This document shows, piece after piece, positions 8,950-11,172 of a stretch of DNA of 11,172 bases. The notes under the pieces are model-generated. The model searched no databases. It was not told where the DNA came from and saw nothing but the letters and a program-made list of their open reading frames with translations. The translations under genes and the position numbers were made by a program. Position 1 is the stretch's first letter; each line of letters starts with the position of its first letter. This stretch comes from Citricoccus sp. WCRC_4 (GTDB taxonomy: Bacteria > Actinomycetota > Actinomycetes > Actinomycetales > Micrococcaceae), in the NCBI GenBank assembly GCA_026645375.1, contig JAPFFX010000063.1:1-11172 (forward strand), written 5' to 3'.

Positions 8950-9010
8950 GTTACGAGCACGCCGCACGTCGGGACACGCCGGGCGGATCACCGTCGAGCG
9001 TGATCGTCAC
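8950..9010 (-). repeat. 61-bp palindromic dispersed repeat, copy B (inverted relative to copy A)
   Basis: Read on the minus strand this matches copy A (3200-3260) over its full 61 bp without gaps. The core CGGCGTGTCCCGACGT is identical, both arms are nearly identical, and most differences fall in a ten-base stretch left of the core. It has its own terminal inverted arms. Here it lies between divergent starts (esterase 8931, leader ORF 9126), where a terminator would make no sense for either gene. This supports a dispersed element. Confidence 0.8.
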
Positions 9011-9020
9011 CCAGTGTCCT

Positions 9021-9095
9021 GGGTCCGTATGGACCCCGACCGTGCAGAACGAACCCCTGGCGCGCACCGGCCCGCATAGGGGTCGGTGGACGACC
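9021..9095. promoter_or_regulatory. Palindrome-rich leader upstream of the fliI operon
   Basis: Three inverted repeats are packed together: GGGTCC (9021-9026) / GGACCC (9031-9036) with loop GTAT; ACCCCT (9053-9058) / AGGGGT (9078-9083); and GGTCG (9081-9085) / CGACC (9091-9095). They precede the leader ORF at 9126 and probably belong to the promoter or 5' leader of the flagellar operon. I could not identify -35/-10 boxes or a clear FliA-type promoter. Confidence 0.4.
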
Positions 9096-9125
9096 GGTGT
9101 GACGGTCGACGGGGAGAGGAGAGGC

Positions 9126-9266
9126 ATGTCCGTGACGGTCAATGAGCTTCAGTCCGACCCGACCCTGCCGCCCGGCGGGGGCGTGGCCCTGTACCAGGAC
9201 GGCTGGCTGGGTCCTGCCTGGAGGACGCGTCGGGCGGCGTCCAGCACTGCGCGAACGAGGAGCTGA
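9126..9266 (+). CDS. 46-residue leader ORF immediately upstream of fliI
   Basis: The ORF has an ATG behind a strong purine tract, GGGGAGAGGAGAGG (9111-9124), and ends in TGA one base before the GTG of fliI (9268), an arrangement typical of translational coupling. The peptide begins MSVTVNELQSDPTLPPGGGV and ends with an Arg/Ser-rich tail. It is unlike FliH or any flagellar protein I know. It may be a leader peptide that tunes fliI translation, a small independent protein, or the remnant of a larger gene. The first 30 codons look more protein-like than the end. Confidence 0.45.
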   Translation: MSVTVNELQSDPTLPPGGGVALYQDGWLGPAWRTRRAASSTARTRS

Positions 9267-9267
9267 C

Positions 9268-10713
9268 GTGGACTTCATCGCGCAGGACATCGCCGCACAG
9301 ATCATGATGATGGAGACCAGGGCCCTGCGGACCATGACCGCGAGGGGATTCGACCGGCGGCTGGCCGAGGCCGCCAGCCTGGCGGAGCCCGGGGCCCGCG
9401 GCGCGGTCGTGGCCACGCAGGGGCCGCGGGCCGTCATCGGCGGGCTGCCCGTGGCCGTGGGGGACGTGGTGACCGTCGGCGGGACCGGGGGTGCCGGAAC
9501 CGGGACAGGCCCCGGGCGCGCCGGCGTCGAGGCCGAGGTGGTGGCCGTCCACCGCACCGAGGCCACGGTCATGCCCCTGGCCGACGGCTGGGCGCCGGCC
9601 GCCGGAACTCCCGTGACCCTCGCGCACCGCGGGGGAGAGGTGCCCGTGGGCGACGGGCTCATCGGCCGCGTCATCGACGCCCTGGGCCGGCCGATCGACG
9701 GCAAGGGGCCGATCACCGGCACCCGACTGGTGCCCGCGCACCACGCCGCCCCGCACGCCCTGGACCGCGCCCCCGTGACCGAGCAGCTCGGCACCGGGGT
9801 GCGCGCCGTGGACACCTTCACCGCCCTGGGCCGCGGCCAGCGCATCGGCCTGTTCGCCGACTCGGGCGTGGGCACGTCCTCACTGCTGTCCATGATCGCC
9901 CGCGGCACGGACGCCGAGGTGTCCGTCATCGCCCTCGTGGGCGAGTGCGGCCGCGACGTCCGGGGCTTCCTCGAGGACGACCTCGGCCCCGAGGGCCTGG
10001 CCCGGTCCGTGGTGGTCGTGGCCACCGGCGACGAGCCGGCCATGATGCGCCGCAAGGCCGCGTTCACCGCCGCACGGATCGCCGAGCAGTTCCGTGACGA
10101 GGGCCGCCACGCCGTGCTGATGGTGGACTCGCTGACGCGCGTGGCCATGGCCCAGCGCGAGATCGGACTCTCCGCCGGTGAACCGCCGGTCACCCTCGAT
10201 TACCCTCTGTCCGCGTTCTCCCTGCTCGCCCAGTTGATCGAGCGGGCCGGCGTCGACCGAGCCGGTTCGGTCACTGGGATCTACACCGTCCTCATGGACG
10301 GCGACGACCGCGAGGACCCCGTGGCCTACGCCGCGCGCGCCATCCTGGACGGGCAGCTGGTGCTGGAGCGCCGGCTGGCCGCGGCCGGGCACGTCCCGCC
10401 CATCGACGTGCTCGCCTCCTTCTTGCGTTGTGCTTGGGTCGTCACGGACCCGGTGGACACGGCGGCCATCACCGCGGTGCGCCGGGCGATGGCCGAGCAG
10501 CGTGAGGTCCAGGACCTGATCGACGACGGCGCCTACGTCCCCGGCACGTGTCCCCGGGCCGACGCCGCACTGGCCGCCCGGCCCCACCTGGACGCCTTCC
10601 TGTGCCAGGACGTCGACGACTCCACCGCCCCGACCGAGACCTGGTCCCGACTGCGCGGCCTCGCCCGGCTGCTGGCCGCGGAGGACGCTGACGCCGAGGG
10701 GAAGGCCGCCTGA
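9268..10713 (+). CDS. fliI: Flagellar export ATPase FliI, with altered P-loop
   Basis: FliI forms the hexameric ATPase of the flagellar type III export gate at the cytoplasmic membrane. The 481-residue protein has the family order: N-terminal beta-barrel domain (about 40-120), GDGLIGRVIDALGRPIDG (128-145), GVRAVDTFTALGRGQRIGLF, the P-loop, VGECGRDVRGFLEDDLGPEG (224-243), Walker B VLMVDSLTR (283-291, D287), MAQREIGLSAGEPP, and SVTGIYTVLMDGDDRED with ILDGQLVLERR, followed by the C-terminal helical domain. The P-loop reads ADSGVGTSSLL (197-207): the invariant Lys is T203 and a Gly is D198. GERGRE is GECGRD (E226 kept), YPPSVF is YPLSAF and LDGH is LDGQ. ATP hydrolysis is therefore doubtful. GTG 9268 is preferred, with GAGGAG five bases upstream, over ATG 9142, whose extra part is Arg/Pro-rich. 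It overlaps the next gene by one base. Confidence 0.92.
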   Translation: MDFIAQDIAAQIMMMETRALRTMTARGFDRRLAEAASLAEPGARGAVVATQGPRAVIGGLPVAVGDVVTVGGTGGAGTGTGPGRAGVEAEVVAVHRTEATVMPLADGWAPAAGTPVTLAHRGGEVPVGDGLIGRVIDALGRPIDGKGPITGTRLVPAHHAAPHALDRAPVTEQLGTGVRAVDTFTALGRGQRIGLFADSGVGTSSLLSMIARGTDAEVSVIALVGECGRDVRGFLEDDLGPEGLARSVVVVATGDEPAMMRRKAAFTAARIAEQFRDEGRHAVLMVDSLTRVAMAQREIGLSAGEPPVTLDYPLSAFSLLAQLIERAGVDRAGSVTGIYTVLMDGDDREDPVAYAARAILDGQLVLERRLAAAGHVPPIDVLASFLRCAWVVTDPVDTAAITAVRRAMAEQREVQDLIDDGAYVPGTCPRADAALAARPHLDAFLCQDVDDSTAPTETWSRLRGLARLLAAEDADAEGKAA

Positions 10714-11172
10714 TGGCCGGATTCCGCCGGAAGTCACTGTCGCGCGCACGCACGCTCCAGGATGACCTGGCCGCGGGCCGGCTGGCCGACGCCCAGCGCC
10801 ACGCCACGGCCGAACAGCAAGTCACCGCCGAACGGCAAGTCACCGCCGAACAGCGAACCACCGCCGAACAGCGCCGCCCCGCCCACGAGCGCACCCTGCT
10901 CGAGGACCGCGGGGGAGTGCACGCGCTGGCCGCGGCCGGCATCGCCCGCGCCACCGCCGGGCAGCTCACCGAGATCACGTCCGCGCAGCTCGTCGAGACC
11001 ATGTCAGTGCAGCTCGCCGAGACCATGTCAGCGCAGGCCGTGGCCGCCGATGCCGTGGCCGCCGACGAGGTGCGGGCCGCCGAGCAGGCCCTGATGCTGG
11101 CCGTGCAGGCGCGCCGCAGCGCCGAATTGCCCGGGCACGGCCATGGCCCGCAGCAGCGGGCGCTCACGGGCA
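10713..11172 (+). CDS. FliJ-like coiled-coil protein, partial (runs off window)
   Basis: ATG 10713 overlaps the fliI TGA as TGATG, so the two are translationally coupled. The frame stays open to the end of the window (153 complete codons seen). The start, MAGFRRKSLSRARTLQDDLA, is basic, and the rest is Ala/Glu/Gln-rich helix without Pro until about residue 140, apart from P56. That, with the position directly after fliI, fits FliJ, the coiled-coil stalk that docks into the FliI ring; sequence identity alone would not prove it. Residues 34-55 are a six-residue repeat (AEQQVT-like) from 18-bp DNA repeats, and residues 82-109 are an octad repeat (SAQLVETM-like) from 24-bp repeats. A His/Gly stretch (GHGHG) lies near residue 141. 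FliJ is usually about 150 residues, so the end should be close. Confidence 0.65.
   Translation, partial: MAGFRRKSLSRARTLQDDLAAGRLADAQRHATAEQQVTAERQVTAEQRTTAEQRRPAHERTLLEDRGGVHALAAAGIARATAGQLTEITSAQLVETMSVQLAETMSAQAVAADAVAADEVRAAEQALMLAVQARRSAELPGHGHGPQQRALTG
10812..10878 (+). repeat. 18-bp tandem repeat (about 3.5 units) within fliJ-like gene
   Basis: Units begin at 10812 (GAACAGCAAGTCACCGCC), 10830 (GAACGGCAAGTCACCGCC) and 10848 (GAACAGCGAACCACCGCC), with a partial unit at 10866. Each keeps the reading frame and adds six residues (EQQVTA). Copy number could vary by slippage without a frameshift. Confidence 0.85.
10959..11036 (+). repeat. 24-bp tandem repeat encoding octads within fliJ-like gene
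   Basis: Units at 10980-11003 and 11004-11027 (TCx-GxG-CAG-CTC-GxC-GAG-ACC-ATG) are nearly identical. A shorter related unit precedes them (10959-10979) and a partial one follows (11028-11036). They encode SAQLVETM / SVQLAETM, which extends the coiled coil by about one helical turn pair per unit. Confidence 0.75.

Noticed and set aside
9126..9266. Leader ORF as a truncated fliH
   Set aside because: It has no FliH-type Gln/Glu-rich coiled coil or conserved C-terminal features; 46 residues are too few to support the name.
9142..9267. Extended fliI start at ATG 9142
   Set aside because: The 42 extra residues are Arg/Pro/Trp-rich and unlike the FliI N-terminus. GTG 9268 has GAGGAG at good spacing and the leader ORF occupies the other frame.
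8988..10193. Minus-strand frame opposite fliI
   Set aside because: Ser/Arg/Thr-rich shadow; fliI motifs on the plus strand settle the coding strand.
10812..10878. 18-bp repeats as a CRISPR array or iteron origin
   Set aside because: The units are directly adjacent without spacers and keep the reading frame, so they are coding tandem repeats.

Overview
The window is high-GC, GC3-rich DNA with short spacers, GTG starts and purine-rich ribosome binding sites. This fits an actinobacterium, probably a member of the Micrococcales; that placement is an inference from base composition and gene style. It looks like an edge of a flagellar or accessory locus: it ends in fliI and a fliJ-like gene and also carries a two-component system and several unusual regulator-like genes.

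Left part (1-3260): the 3' end of an Hpt-like protein is followed by a strong stem-loop and, converging on it, an OmpR/PhoB-type response regulator (minus strand). A membrane PAS-histidine kinase lies head-to-head with the regulator across about 112 bp (plus strand). The regulator and kinase almost certainly form one signalling pair. The kinase stop codon lies inside a 61-bp palindromic element that recurs, inverted and diverged, at 8950-9010.

Middle (3282-7560): an unrecognised minus-strand gene is followed by three plus-strand genes. The second resembles a diverged sigma-70 family factor (regions 2, 3 and 4). Its two neighbours share a fainter form of the same helical layout. The spacers between these three genes are full of stem-loops and GTGT/ACAC inverted repeats.

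Right part (7588-11172): a minus-strand carboxylesterase (GESAG serine hydrolase) is divergent from a likely flagellar operon made of a 46-codon leader ORF, fliI and a fliJ-like gene that runs off the window. FliI is recognisable along its whole length, but its P-loop lysine is threonine and other hallmark residues have changed. The FliJ-like protein is built partly of 18-bp and 24-bp tandem repeats. The missing Hpt histidine and the altered FliI P-loop suggest that the local flagellar and phosphorelay machinery is diverging, decaying or repurposed.
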